In this document: positions 53,301 through 64,000 of the stretch, in pieces | Numbering within the stretch: the stretch's first letter is position 1 | Layout of the letters: each line of letters starts with the position of its first letter | Assembly: GCF_021347895.1 (NCBI RefSeq) | Contig: NC_067127.1 | Coordinates: 11,628,984-11,692,983 of the forward strand | Direction: 5' to 3' | DNA: 64,000 bases | From: Acanthochromis polyacanthus | Taxonomy: Eukaryota; Chordata; Actinopteri; Pomacentridae | The notes under the pieces: model-generated | The model's input: only the letters and a program-made list of their open reading frames with translations | The model's database searches: none | Told to the model about the DNA's origin: nothing | Translations under genes and position numbers: made by a program

Positions 53301-54047
53301 AAATGAGCAGATGCTGCATCTCTTTTATTTATTTTTTTCTTCTAGATGCTTTCTTTGGCACAGAAGAAGTCAAAGTCAGTCATTTGTGAATCACATTGTG
53401 TGAGTCAGTGGTTTTGCAAACAGAGGCACATAAGGCATTTGTTGTGTTGGCCATCTGCACCCCCATCACGCTGGATAAAACCCCACTGATACCCTTTGGC
53501 ACAGAGGAGACAGGCAGCAGGTGCAGCGTGACGTCCAGCTCTGGTGATCACTCCGGGGTGGCCCACAGGGGTAAGAGAGACCCAGGACCAAGACTCGTGT
53601 CAGGACACTTGGACTCCTCTGAAGCAGCCTTGAGCAAGACATTGATTCCCTACCAGCTCCACAGATGCCGAAGATGCAACTTTGCCTCCAGATAAAGAAG
53701 AATGACATCATTATCAGGAGTATTATTCATTTAATCCAAGATTACATTTGAGAAAAAAATTGGACTCATGGATAAAGACATAGATTTCTCTTCCTACAGC
53801 ACACTTTGACGGTGGTTGAGTTTGAGTGAGAAAATATGAATATTGAAAGCTGTGCTAACTTCAAGTATTTAGTTAAAGCAATGAAACATGATCCATAGTT
53901 ATTTTCAAGGTTATGTTGAGGTTTTAGTGGTATTAACTGTAATCCAGTTCAGTTTTAGTCTGATGCTAATCCCAAAAAGAGCGTGCACTTAATGGTAATC
54001 TTTCCCTCAGCGTGAGTTAGTGTGCAAGCATGCATAGGAATGTACAT

Positions 54048-54048
<1 letters not shown>
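47343..54048. other. Unannotated DNA, longest stretch without recognised repeats
   Basis: I see no gene, RNA or named repeat in this 6.7 kb, apart from an (ATT)n tract near 49,633. The part at about 51,900-52,110 is a candidate conserved non-coding element (see findings). A segment near 53,600-53,660 (ccttgagcaagacattgatt) faintly recalls a fish SINE body, but too weakly to call. Confidence 0.4.
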
Positions 54049-54129
<81 letters not shown>

Positions 54130-54130
54130 T
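54049..54130. repeat. TG microsatellite
   Basis: About 40 TG units with two TTTG interruptions near the end. A run of 20 T follows at 54,151-54,170. Confidence 0.95.
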
Positions 54131-54484
54131 TGCTTATGTGCTGTTCTTGCTTTTTTTTTTTTTTTTTTTTGCATTACCATGATGTGACTGCAGTGTGCAT
54201 GTATGTGCCTGTGTGGAGATGTCATACCAGAACCATTACCATAGATATACACTGATTTATTTTAAATGCAACCATCTCATGCAAGACAATGAAATCAGCA
54301 AAATACGTAGTTCACGGTTTGGGTGAAAATTAAAACACAGAGGTGTTACGTAGAATCAAACAGGGAAAACATTGCAGTTGGGCACATATGCTCCACTGGA
54401 GATAGAGCTCACTGTGGCTGACAACCATATGCGACAGATGCCAGAGTACCTCACATGTGCAGATCAAAGTGAGACTCTTTCAGT

Positions 54485-54485
<1 letters not shown>
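54131..54485. other. Unannotated DNA with a T run
   Basis: A homopolymer of 20 T lies at 54,151-54,170. Nothing else is recognised. Confidence 0.5.

Positions 54486-54540
<55 letters not shown>
54486..54540. repeat. TG microsatellite
   Basis: About 27 TG units. An opposite CA tract starts about 100 bp downstream. Confidence 0.95.
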
Positions 54541-54543
<3 letters not shown>

Positions 54544-54636
54544 ACACTGGAGTAAATGAGTTCTTCCCCTTAGCTTTACTGAAAAGGGGATCCCGAGAGC
54601 ACCTGTGTAGACATGCTGTGTTGGTAATTAGGCATG

Positions 54637-54747
<111 letters not shown>

Positions 54748-54749
54748 TT

Positions 54750-55385
54750 GGGTATATATACCTATCAGCCACAACTTTAAAATTGCTGTTAGGTGAAGTA
54801 TTAACATTTATTTTCACCAAACAGTAGCACCTGTCGAGGGGCAGGATAAATCAGGCTGCAAGTCAACAGTCGGTTCTTGAAGATGATGTTTTGGAAGCAG
54901 GAAAAATAGGCAGCGTGTGAGAGCATCTCCACGAGAACAGGGCTTGGGACATGTTTTTGGTATGCACTGGTTTGGAATTACCAAAACAGATGGAGCTACA
55001 GTGGACACTTGATTGGGTGCCTGTGCATTCTTTACCTTGGGGAAGACATACGTAGCAGGAGGATGCACTGTGGGAAGAAGACAGGCCATCAGAGGCAGAG
55101 TGACGCTCCAGGCAATGTCCTGTTGGAAACCCTTGGGTCCTGGCATTCATGTGGATGTTAAATTGACATGTACCACCTACCTAAACATCACTATACACTG
55201 TGTACATCCTTTAATGGCAACAGTATTCTTTAAGCAGGATGATGTTTCCCGTCACACTGCAGAAATGGATGCTTTGAGAAACACCGCAAAGAGCTCAAGG
55301 TGTCGACTTGGCCTCCAAAGTCTCCACATCTACAATCCAATCGAGCATCTGGAAAGATTAGACTTTGAATACATAAAGTTAAAGT
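54750..55385 (+). mobile_element. Tc1/mariner transposon relic with 5' terminus
   Basis: It begins with tatatacctatcagccacaa, a terminus I recognise from fish Tc1/mariner elements, then aatcaggctgcaagtcaaca and a start region around 54,890. Most of the DNA-binding half is deleted. From about 55,030 one frame gives GCTMGRRQAIRGRVTLQAM-like, then PLGPGIHVDV and TTYLNI, then a decayed QDN region and YNPIEHLE. These are the order and motifs of the catalytic domain, with the proline-rich WPP segment shifted out of frame. The 3' terminus is not found. It belongs to the same family as the fragment at 11,076-11,470. Confidence 0.85.
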
Positions 55386-57884
55386 TGCCAGTTTGTTCAC
55401 ACTATATTTCAGAGCAACTGTACAGAATGGAGAAATTGCACAAAGTGGAACTACATAATCAGAGTAATACAATGCTAAACTACACTCACTCTATGCACTT
55501 GTTCAGGACAGCTAGAAATGCAACAGTGCTAGTCAATCATGTCTTCTGTAATTAGCCACAAACTATCTTTTTGTTCTTTATGTCCAACTATCCAGAATCC
55601 ACCATCTCCAAGAGGAACATCTGACCATGTGGTTAGTTGTAAACTTTACACCTACATGAGGTAAATAATTAATATGTGGCGCTAAAGAATGGAGAGTGAG
55701 GTGAAAGGAAAAGTGGGTTCATTCTACTGTAAATTATGTTGCGGCTGGAAGAGAACATTAAAATGCCACTTCGTCCCACAAAACTGCCACACATTCTGGA
55801 TTCTGCTTCACCTGTCCTCTTTCTTCATCTGGCACACGCTTTCATGGAGGTCATCAAGGAACGAATGTAGGCTCTTGGTGTTGTTTGTTCCAATTTGCAG
55901 TTCGTGCATTACTTTGTCGACACAGATGCAGCAGAATGTAGCAAACTGTAATCAGATATTTCGTGTTCTGTGTTTAATGCGCCAGAGGCCAAACCCTCAA
56001 GCAACCTAAACCCTTCCAGGTACTCGCATGCCTCATACTTAAACGATTACAGTATGTTTTTTATGTTTTGTGTCTCTCTAGAAGGCTGTAGTTTTTGCTC
56101 TAGCTATGATGAAGTTTGTCATTATCGTCCATCATCCTATTCTTACCATCTACTCACAAAGAAACGGTTTCCTGGCCTGCTGTACTGTGCTGTCAGAGCA
56201 GCCCAGAAGTGTGATATATTAATATACACTCCACACTCTTCTTCTATAACTAAATAAGGACTCCATGTGCCTCTTCTGACAGCGCTCGTATCACATGAAA
56301 ACATTCTGGGCCTATATTTGTACAGATCACCATTGCTCCCTTCACAGCATAGAACGTGTACACCTCAAAGTAGTGAAAATTCAACATTATAGCTTCCTTG
56401 AACGTCATTTTCACTCTACCCACGGGCTTTTTACCCCATTCATGCTATGATACAAGTTTTTCAACTTGACAGCCCCTTAACCCTTTAAACTCTGTTGCTT
56501 TATAACCACATTAATTGCCTTTAATTCACGTTTCTTGGAGCGTTTTCGTTCCGAGTCGTTTCACTCAGTAGGCTCGTCTCATCTGATCTCCACCTATACT
56601 AAGTAATTATGCAAATTCGCTTCATCCGCAACTTGCACTGCGATTTCTTTGTGGCGAAGTAACATGAAGTGCTCTGCATGTACTGTACCTTATTCTTCTC
56701 ACAATATTCCCAACATACCGATGAGTAGTTCTTGTTCCCGTCCTCCTACTTTCACGTTTCTCCTCACGTGTCCTCTAACACCTGCACACTGACTGGCATA
56801 ACAAGTGATAATCCAGTCATTACGAGGAAAACCACCACTTCATTCATCACTGTTAAGTTGCCTTCCAAATGACCAGAGACATTTAAGTGGGCCATTAACT
56901 GTTAATTGGGTGTTAATTGTAATTAGAAGCATTGCCAAAATAAATGTCTTGACCGATGAGTCATGACTACTGCTCAATAGATCTTCCTCAATGTTCTTTC
57001 ACGTTGATTCAAGACAATTGCATTTTCATGTCTATAAAAGCAAATATGGTGTTGAAATTGTGCAGTAATAAGTAACAGTAAGATCTATTGCATGAGTGTC
57101 ATTCACAGGACAGAGGGGAAGGTATGTGGATGTATAATCGGTCAGTCAGCGGCAAGCACACACCAGGATTTCAGTGGTCATTTGTGGGAGATTTGTGGCT
57201 TCTCCACCTGGCCAAGAAACCCCTCACACCTTCCACCACCCCGCTTTCACCTTCCACAAGGATTGAAGGAGATTAAGTGTCTCCGTGGAACACTGTGCCA
57301 AATTAAACATCTTCTCTCTATCTGTATCACTTCCCCCTGCCTTTCTCCCAGACTCCTTGAGGCAACCCTCAGCCCCCCGCCGCCACCTCCCGCCATCTGC
57401 TCTTGTCTGACCACTGATTGCTTTTTCTCTCCTCCACAAATCCCTCCTTAGCACAAAACTGTTTGTTGTTTTTTGGTCTGCTACAGGTAAAGTAATGCTG
57501 GTCAATAGCCAGGTACAAAGCTGTGGAATTGAGCCTTTTTGGATTTAAACTGTAGCAATAGGGACGGGCAGAAAACTGTGCTTATTATTTGGAGTTTATT
57601 TTAGCTTCTTTTTTCTATCTTGTGATGAAAAAGAATAGAAGAGATGAAATACAAAAATACTGCCGTGTCTAAGTCCAATTAACCTACCAAATCAATAAAA
57701 ACCCGACTGTCTCGGCTCTCTGTCAATGTCACCTTGTACACAGTTTGACCAATATAATAACCCAGCATTTCTGAGAGAGAATAATCACTGCTTGGAAGGA
57801 TAAATCGACCATCTCCTGGTGTGAGATATCATCAGATTTATCCACAGGGAGATCAAATCAAACCCATTAATCAAACTGATCATA
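55386..57884. other. Unannotated DNA
   Basis: No gene recognised. A perfect octamer ATGCAAAT lies near 56,609. A CCG/CCT-rich tract at about 57,375-57,395 is low complexity. Confidence 0.4.
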
Positions 57885-57893
57885 TGTGTGTGT

Positions 57894-57974
<81 letters not shown>
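57885..57974. repeat. TG microsatellite
   Basis: About 45 TG units with a single TC interruption near the start. Confidence 0.97.
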
Positions 57975-57976
<2 letters not shown>

Positions 57977-58217
57977 TACACTGAGTGTGTAAGTGCATTC
58001 AATTGTGAAGTTGCCCAATAACATAAACTCTAAATCCCCCATCTGTCCACCCACAGCAGCCCTGTGCTCTTGCTGAAAATGATCAATCACTAGAGGAGTT
58101 CTTGGTAGGATTTTAATTTCAAGGAAGATCTGAAGGATCAATAAGCATCTGAGTGGAGAGAAGAAGGAAGATGAAGATGGTCTTTACAAAGTGCCGTGAA
58201 ACCATCCCAACCTAGCA

Positions 58218-58482
58218 TGGTAAATGGACTACACTTGCAATATATATCGCTTTTATAGCTTAGCAGGACAAACCGCTTTACAATTTTTGCCTCTCATTCA
58301 TCCATTTTCGCACACACTCACATCACTGTAGGCTGCTATGTAAGGAGTTGACCTGCCCGGCAGGAGCAAACCGAGGTTCAGGGTCTTGCACTAGGACACT
58401 TTGTCATGTAGACAGGAAGAGCTGGGCCAATCTGGAGATTAGCGGACCATCCGCTCCACTATTTCTACCACCTGAGCCACAG
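58218..58482 (-). mobile_element. SINE-like fish repeat with tRNA-like head
   Basis: On the minus strand it starts with ctgtggctcaggtggtagaa (A-box-like) and continues with gtgtcctagtgcaagaccct and ggatgaatgagaggc. It ends in tagtccatttacca after a ctataaaagcg-like segment. This order matches a very common fish interspersed repeat. The B box is too decayed to call. Confidence 0.7.
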
Positions 58483-60693
58483 TTTTCCAGGTTGAGAGAA
58501 GCTCCATTTACTGACATATCACTGAGTAGAAGAGTTAGAAGAGCAAAAGGATGTTCACTAACATGTACATGCAATAAGATATATCTATGTGACAATCACC
58601 TCTTCGCTGAGCCTATACATAGAACCTAATGTAGATAAGCACAGCTTGCATTTCTAAATGTGTTACCATCTCTGGCGAAAATCAACTTTTTCACCTTGTT
58701 AACATATCCATATGGTGTTTCTCCAGGGCTAAAAGACATATTATGAGCAAAATGCTCTGAAAATGCTCAGTCAGCGCTCACCGTTCATTTCCACCTTGAA
58801 AATGCAGTTTAACAATGACAGATTCAGGCTCCAGGGGTTTACATTTTGTACTTGCTGGAACAACATTCTTTTAAATGGTGATATTACTCTGAAAGTCAAA
58901 CTACTGCAGGAATATTGGAACAAAAATGAATATTGGATCTGTTACACTCTGTTCAAAATCGAAATTCTGTTTCCAAGCACAATACATGAGTTGTATTTAA
59001 ATTGATTTGAATGAGTTACAGTGAAAGCCAGTTTGATTTCACTGATATGTTTTGTTGTTTGTTTGTTTGTTTGTTTTGCAGCAACAAAATGTACTTAAAA
59101 GCATTTGCTTAGAAGACAATAATGTAAAAAAAAAATATGGCTGCTCGTTTTGCTTTGCTCATATCTATCAGTCAACAACCACAAGGACAACAAAAGCAAA
59201 CAAAAAACACACTCCCTCTGACAGTCACAAATAGAGCACCATAATAAAGAAGACTATAAGGATGGACTAAACACTGGAGAATCTGATGGTTTCAAATTAG
59301 ATTAAAAACGAAACCAAAAACTTTTCAAAGAAAACAAAACAAACTCTGGGGATGGTGAAGCTGATGAACAAAGTCATCTGAGCCACTGTATTAATTCTGG
59401 TAGGGTGTTTTTTTTAATCTAGTTGGGTAATACGATCACTTCCGCAGATTAATTTTCCCACAGCAGCATTTAATTACTGACATGGATCCCCAGTAGGATC
59501 CATGATCACCGTCCCAGAAGGAATCCAAACAAAAGAGGCTTAATTTTGGTGACATGGACTTAAATATGATCACATCTATATGAAGTATTTGACAAAACTA
59601 AATACAAAGCAGAACTTCTAGAATGCAGTTACACAGATCTAATGAATGAAGGCTTCTGGTGATTTAGAGTAATTCATGCACCTTCAGAGAGCTGTGTAAT
59701 TCTTTGGAAGAGAGAAGACTAAGACACTTATATTATTCCACTCTTATTTCCTGTCAAAACAACTGCAGCTTGCTATTAACATAATGTTGCCATCATCACA
59801 TCCTCAATGGTTTTCAGCATTTAGGAAAAAATGTTGCAATTTGTGACAGAGCAGTTTTGCTGTAGTATTATGGAGCTCAAATGGGTTTAGGGGCCCTTGA
59901 ACGTTTCTGAGCCCACAAAGGAGCATTTAAACCTTCACCGAGTGAAATTATCACCACAACATAGTTACCAGAAATTTATACAGCAGCAGCAATAAACGAG
60001 ACGAGGCGCTCTGCTGCTGTTGTTCTGTGCTGTAATAACTTGAACCTGAGTTGCCTAAACAGGGAATACAAGAAATGAATACAGTCATTCACACTGGAGC
60101 TCTGGGCCTGCCACAGAGACCAAAAGCAACACATTACGAGCAAATAAAGTGCCCTGGCAGGACCCTTAATGTATGTGCATGCCATAATACGCTGGGCTGC
60201 CCTGAGGAAACGCAGGATTGGACTCTGGCTCTCAAACATGTGCATAGACACACTCATACAAGCAAATGTAGATATTACTAAAGAGAGTAAGGGGTCAGTA
60301 GAAACCTACAGGCTTTTCTTACACAACTTTCTCATTTAAAACTCAATTTAATTGAGATGTCAGTTGACAAATTAGAAACAAACAGACAGCAAGATGTATG
60401 GAGGAATGGAGTTCACCTAGACATTGCTAAAACTTTATTATACAGCTGGTTTATTGTTTCTGATACAGCTTCTCAGTTACCTACATTGTGCAATAAAAAT
60501 CTGAAAATAACCATCAGAGGTATGATTCAAAATCCCACGGACATCTGTAGTCACACAAATGACTCAACTTCCAGCTTTCTTCTTTCTCTATGTCACAGCA
60601 GCTTTTAATGAACACTATTTGCCACAAGCCCCCCGAGTGTCGTGAAACTCCATCAGCTCAACAAGATTTTGACATCACCTTGTCCAGAAATGG
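58483..60693. other. Unannotated DNA
   Basis: No gene recognised. A (GTTT)n run lies at about 59,056-59,076. Confidence 0.4.
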
Positions 60694-61111
60694 CTACAAC
60701 AACAGCACACGTTCTTGCTTTGATAAGTGGATTGTGGATACATGAAAGCCCGGATTCCTGTTGTCACTATGAGGCTGCCAGAAAACCAGGTAAAACTCCA
60801 GCACGTCACTGAACCCCAGACAACAAATGTTTCCAGCACGTGACTCCTCCTTGTACGGATAAAAGATCAAAGCTGAAGCCAGGCTGTTTCCCCACACCTG
60901 ACGAGCTCTTTTCCAAAATTTCAAAGTATTCCTGCAAGAAAAGAATAATCAACAAACATAAGGGGAAGGAAGTGTGGCGGGGTTGAAGGAAGAGGAAGAG
61001 AACCAGAGTCTAGCAAACCTGACAAGGCCACCTGGGGAGTCTCACTGCAGAATTTTTTATATAAACCTGGACTACCATCTTGGTCATAAACAGGTCTTGC
61101 AAGTTTGTTAG
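60694..61111 (-). other. Doubtful candidate exon pair
   Basis: On the minus strand, a pyrimidine-rich acceptor (tctgtcttgtttcag) precedes an 80-base segment (61,111-61,032) ending CCCCAG|GT. A second acceptor (ttcttttcttgcag) precedes a segment from 60,931 to a TAG at 60,696-60,694. The two join in phase: the second would encode about 78 residues containing FWKRARQVWGNSLASAL and GFSDVLEFYLVFWQPH. The donor GTGGCC is poor, I recognise no protein family, and a stop-free run of this length is expected by chance somewhere in 64 kb. Confidence 0.15.
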
Positions 61112-62509
61112 CTGAAACAAGACAGAGACGTGATTTAAAATAGAAAAAAAAGTATTGAATAATTGATTGAATGCTTTGAAGCGCCTGCAGAGAGTGTTGC
61201 TTAAAAACTGCAACTGAATAAACTGAATCTTTATGACAACACACCAAAAGCCTGATTGTAATAATTTAATTCTGTTTAACAATTCAATTTTTTTTAATGA
61301 AAACGTTTCCAGCACAGTAAAATTAGCAAAGGGAGGGGAGAAGAGGGCAAAAGGCAGTAGTGGGGAGGCAGCTAATTACCTGAGAGTGTTCCAGGAGAGT
61401 CACAACTTATCCAGCACTCATGAACTTGCGGCAATTAGCGAACATTGGAAACAGGTGTGTAATATTGTGCCCCAGTGCTCGTACAACTACAACCTGCGAC
61501 GGGAAGCACAAGAGGGGGACTAATCATAAGTGTTTCTCAAACAAAGAACATAATTAGCAAAAAAAAGAACTAGTGGATCAATCTAAAGCCGTACAAATAA
61601 AAAAAAACTAGGGCAAAACCAAAGCCAATAACACCTTAATAACAGGCTTATATCGTGTAATAATCATTTACCTCACTCATTATCATGCCCTTCTAACCCA
61701 TACCTTGACATGATGTTAAACTGGCTACACAGACTTGATGGGAAAAGCAGCATCCACATTACCCAAAGGAACACAAACCTTTATGTTGCAAAATCTCACG
61801 CACACAGACATCATCATCAGTAAGGGGGTTTTCTCTAATTTGAATCAGAGAGCTGTACTATGGAGCGAGATTAGTGGGTTAGGGAGGAATGTTCAGGTAA
61901 AAGTCAGAGTTTTCAGTGTCTCAAAAGTGTCTATTCACCTGCTAGATTACCATGGTAACCGATGCTGTGGAACTAACCTGGTAACCTGGTCAGAATTTTG
62001 GATTTAAATTGGCTGTAAGAAGTGTCTCCCTTTAACCAAAATATTTCCTGACAGTTTTGCATAAGAAATGCTGTTTTATTTGAAAACTTGTTGGTCTCTA
62101 TGCCACTAATGTCACTGAATGAAATCGTAGGGTTATAGTACTACACATTGTATGCATCAGGCTGCAATAGGAACTCAGCATGTATTCAGCTGGTGATGCA
62201 GAAATTGCATGAAAATGTTTTTATGTTCGGTCCTGATTTGCTGCTAAATCAGTTTACTCTGCTGGTACTGCAGCTGCTAGAAGATACTTTGATTTGGCCA
62301 AGATTTTTGGACTACAAACACCGTAGCATTCATCAGAATCAGCTCAAACTAACTGACACCAAGTCAAAAAATGGCCAAAAATTCAAACTAAAATTTTGCA
62401 AAAAGTCTGCATATTACAGCTCAATCAGCAGCAGGCAACATCATCTACAACTGGGAGGTTAACTTGTCTGCACTATATCCCTCTTCAATAACTTGATATA
62501 CTTCCAACA
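61112..62509. other. Unannotated DNA
   Basis: No gene or repeat recognised. Confidence 0.4.
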
Positions 62510-63069
62510 CGGTCTCACGGGGATTCGTGAAACTGTTACGTAAATTTTTTGTTTCTTTTTCGTGCGCACCAACACGATTTCGTCATGTTTTTCGTGCCGC
62601 TCACCACGAAATGTTTTTCGTGTTGCTCACAACGAAACCCGCTGTGGTAATCACAGCTGAAAGTGGTTTATACCAGCGGATTCATGACGATCTAAGCTGT
62701 CCATCGGCGTATACTGCTTGTGTGATCGTGTTTGCGGCCGCCGGCCGCCGGACATTCTTTAAATTCCTATGCAAATTGGTAAGTGTACCACCGGGTTATG
62801 GTTAGGTTATGGTTAGGTTATGGTTAGGGTTATGGTTAGGGACGATGTCATGCAAAATATAGCGTTGGATTCGCCATGGTTTTACATTAAAAATATAATA
62901 CACACATTCGTTTGAAATACGTTCTGGGTGGCACGAAAAGTCCGCCGTTTAAAATACATTGGTGCGCATTTCGTGGTGAGCGGCACGAAAAACATGACGA
63001 AATCGTGTTGGTGCGCACGAAACCGAAACAAAAATTTACGTAACAGTTTCACGAATCCTCGTGAGATCG
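62510..63069. mobile_element. 560-bp element with long terminal inverted repeats
   Basis: The arms 62,510-62,613 and 62,967-63,069 are near-identical inverted copies of about 104 bp, opening with cgRtctcacgRggattcgtg and containing cgtgcgcaccaacacgattt. A third, partial copy of the cgtg-ctcac-acgaaa motif lies next to the left arm. The interior has a GC-rich tract gcggccgccggccgccgg (62,734-62,751) and a tract of ggttatggttagg repeats (62,794-62,841). There is no coding capacity. It is a non-autonomous DNA transposon or foldback element; superfamily not assigned, and no target duplication is clear. Confidence 0.75.
62794..62841 (+). repeat. Telomere-like tandem tract
   Basis: Four copies of a gttatggttagg-type unit, one carrying an extra G. 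It resembles, but is not, the vertebrate TTAGGG repeat, and sits inside the inverted-repeat element. Confidence 0.85.
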
Positions 63070-63528
63070 GGCTGATACTTCTATTTTCAGTAATCTTTCT
63101 ATATTTGCACAAGTGTGCTGGTTATCAATAGCTTTTTTTTTTGTAATTTATTCATACTATTAAGATTAGCAGGTGAAGTGTGCCCACCGCGGCGGATTTA
63201 TTTAATCTGGAGATATTGTACAGATTTTTTTTTCCCCTGCGACAAAGCGACAGTTTCACAGTGTAACTTCAGTCAACCAAGATCTTCTTTGCGTGACTAC
63301 AGCCTTGATATAGTGCCACACGCAAACGCTAATGTAAAAATGAGTAATATTTGTCGAGATGCATTCATTTCCCTGGATTTTCTTTTTTTTTTTTTTACAT
63401 CTACAGAATGCATTTTATTCTGAAATCAGAGGTTCACTAAGTCGCACATAATATCGTGGCACAGCATTAAAAGTTCTACAAGCAACTAATGCCATTGCAG
63501 ACATTAAAAATGCATTTGCGATGTGAGA

Positions 63529-63531
<3 letters not shown>
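63070..63531. other. Unannotated DNA
   Basis: No feature recognised apart from short T runs near 63,130, 63,227 and 63,385. Confidence 0.4.

Positions 63532-63589
<58 letters not shown>
63532..63589. repeat. GT microsatellite
   Basis: About 29 uninterrupted GT units. Confidence 0.97.
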
Positions 63590-63593
<4 letters not shown>

Positions 63594-64000
63594 TCATGCA
63601 TACCAGTCTATGGCGTGACTGTGCTCTTTGGAAGTTTGCCTAATCTCTGAAACACAAAAGAGGAGAGAGGGGAGAGCTGTTACATTATTAAACACACACG
63701 TCTATTGCCTCTGCTGACACGTGCATGGCCTTTTGTGCACTTGTTTGTGTCTGCAACTCAAAAAATCTACCCACAAGGCTTACAGTTTTGCGGTTTAAAC
63801 AATGGTTTCGCAGTTGCTTGTCTTATTTTTATAAGAATATTGCCGTCACCACCGAGATCTTCCAAACTGTCCTCTCACTTATCTCAGCGGGTGTGGACAT
63901 ACTGTATAAACCTCCACAAGCGCACTCTCTCTCACACACAAAGGTCGCCCACAGCACCAAACTCTCAGACTTATGACATCTTTTGCATAATTCATGCGTC
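63590..64000. other. Unannotated DNA at the window end
   Basis: No gene or repeat recognised. Confidence 0.4.

Noticed and set aside
53560..53700. Possible SINE body
   Set aside because: Only one short phrase (gagcaagacattgat) resembles the family; head and tail are missing.
55013..55555. 180-codon frame as a living gene
   Set aside because: It is the decayed catalytic half of a Tc1/mariner transposase with most of the DNA-binding half deleted, then runs into unrelated sequence.
62794..62841. Interstitial telomere from a chromosome fusion
   Set aside because: Units are mostly gttatggttagg, not TTAGGG, the tract is under 50 bp, and it is internal to a transposon-like element.

Overview
This window looks like nuclear DNA of a ray-finned fish (probably a teleost). 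The reasons are several long CA/TG microsatellites, decayed Tc1/mariner transposases of types common in fish genomes, a non-autonomous hAT element, foldback MITEs, tRNA-headed SINEs with a GGAT tail, and no compact gene layout on either strand. I found no protein-coding gene I can name and no structural RNA gene that looks intact. The window reads as a gene-poor intergenic stretch or the inside of a very long intron, built from repeats of different ages.

Layout. Positions 1-10,659 are one continuous tandem array (array A) made from a tRNA-like cassette. About 37 cassettes (counted by eye) keep a Pol III B box, preceded by an A box 43 bp upstream wherever I measured, which is normal tRNA geometry. 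Between them lie many 36-bp modules that keep only leader plus A box, and 30-bp modules with leader only. The first 6 kb has higher-order structure: a diagnostic cassette variant recurs at 348, 2490, 4378 and 5692, giving units of about 2142, 1888 and 1314 bp. From about 7.25 kb a second module mix takes over. At about 10,672 the array flips: 10,672-11,068 holds sister-subfamily cassettes on the minus strand, which run directly into the 3' end of a Tc1/mariner relic (11,076-11,470). A second array (array B, 29,173-31,672) contains about 16 full cassettes of the sister subfamily with 42-bp spacer modules, and begins next to what looks like a transposon terminus (29,134-29,172).

The rest is single-copy-looking DNA with dispersed repeats. 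These include Tc1/mariner relics at 21.4-22.3, 40.6-41.4 and 54.7-55.4 kb, a 963-bp hAT-like MITE (34,733-35,695), a 260-bp foldback MITE (39,190-39,449), and a 560-bp element with about 104-bp terminal inverted repeats and a telomere-like core (62,510-63,069). There are also SINE-like copies (32.46, 47.1 and 58.2 kb), two retroposon 3' tails (16.97 and 32.1 kb), a common fish repeat of unknown class (18.7-19.1 kb), and microsatellites at 20.6, 26.0, 42.4, 42.9, 43.6, 46.4, 54.1, 54.5, 54.6, 57.9 and 63.5 kb.

The most unusual content is the pair of tRNA-derived satellites: dozens of Pol III-type internal promoters in head-to-tail order, with no four-T terminator seen on the sense strand for over 10 kb of array A, higher-order repeat structure, an inverted end, and transposon sequence at array edges. 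Because the module lengths (30, 36 and 42 bp) are multiples of three, the arrays also produce long open frames that I treat as artefacts. Identities of repeat families come from recognising sequence patterns; no alignment or database search was run.
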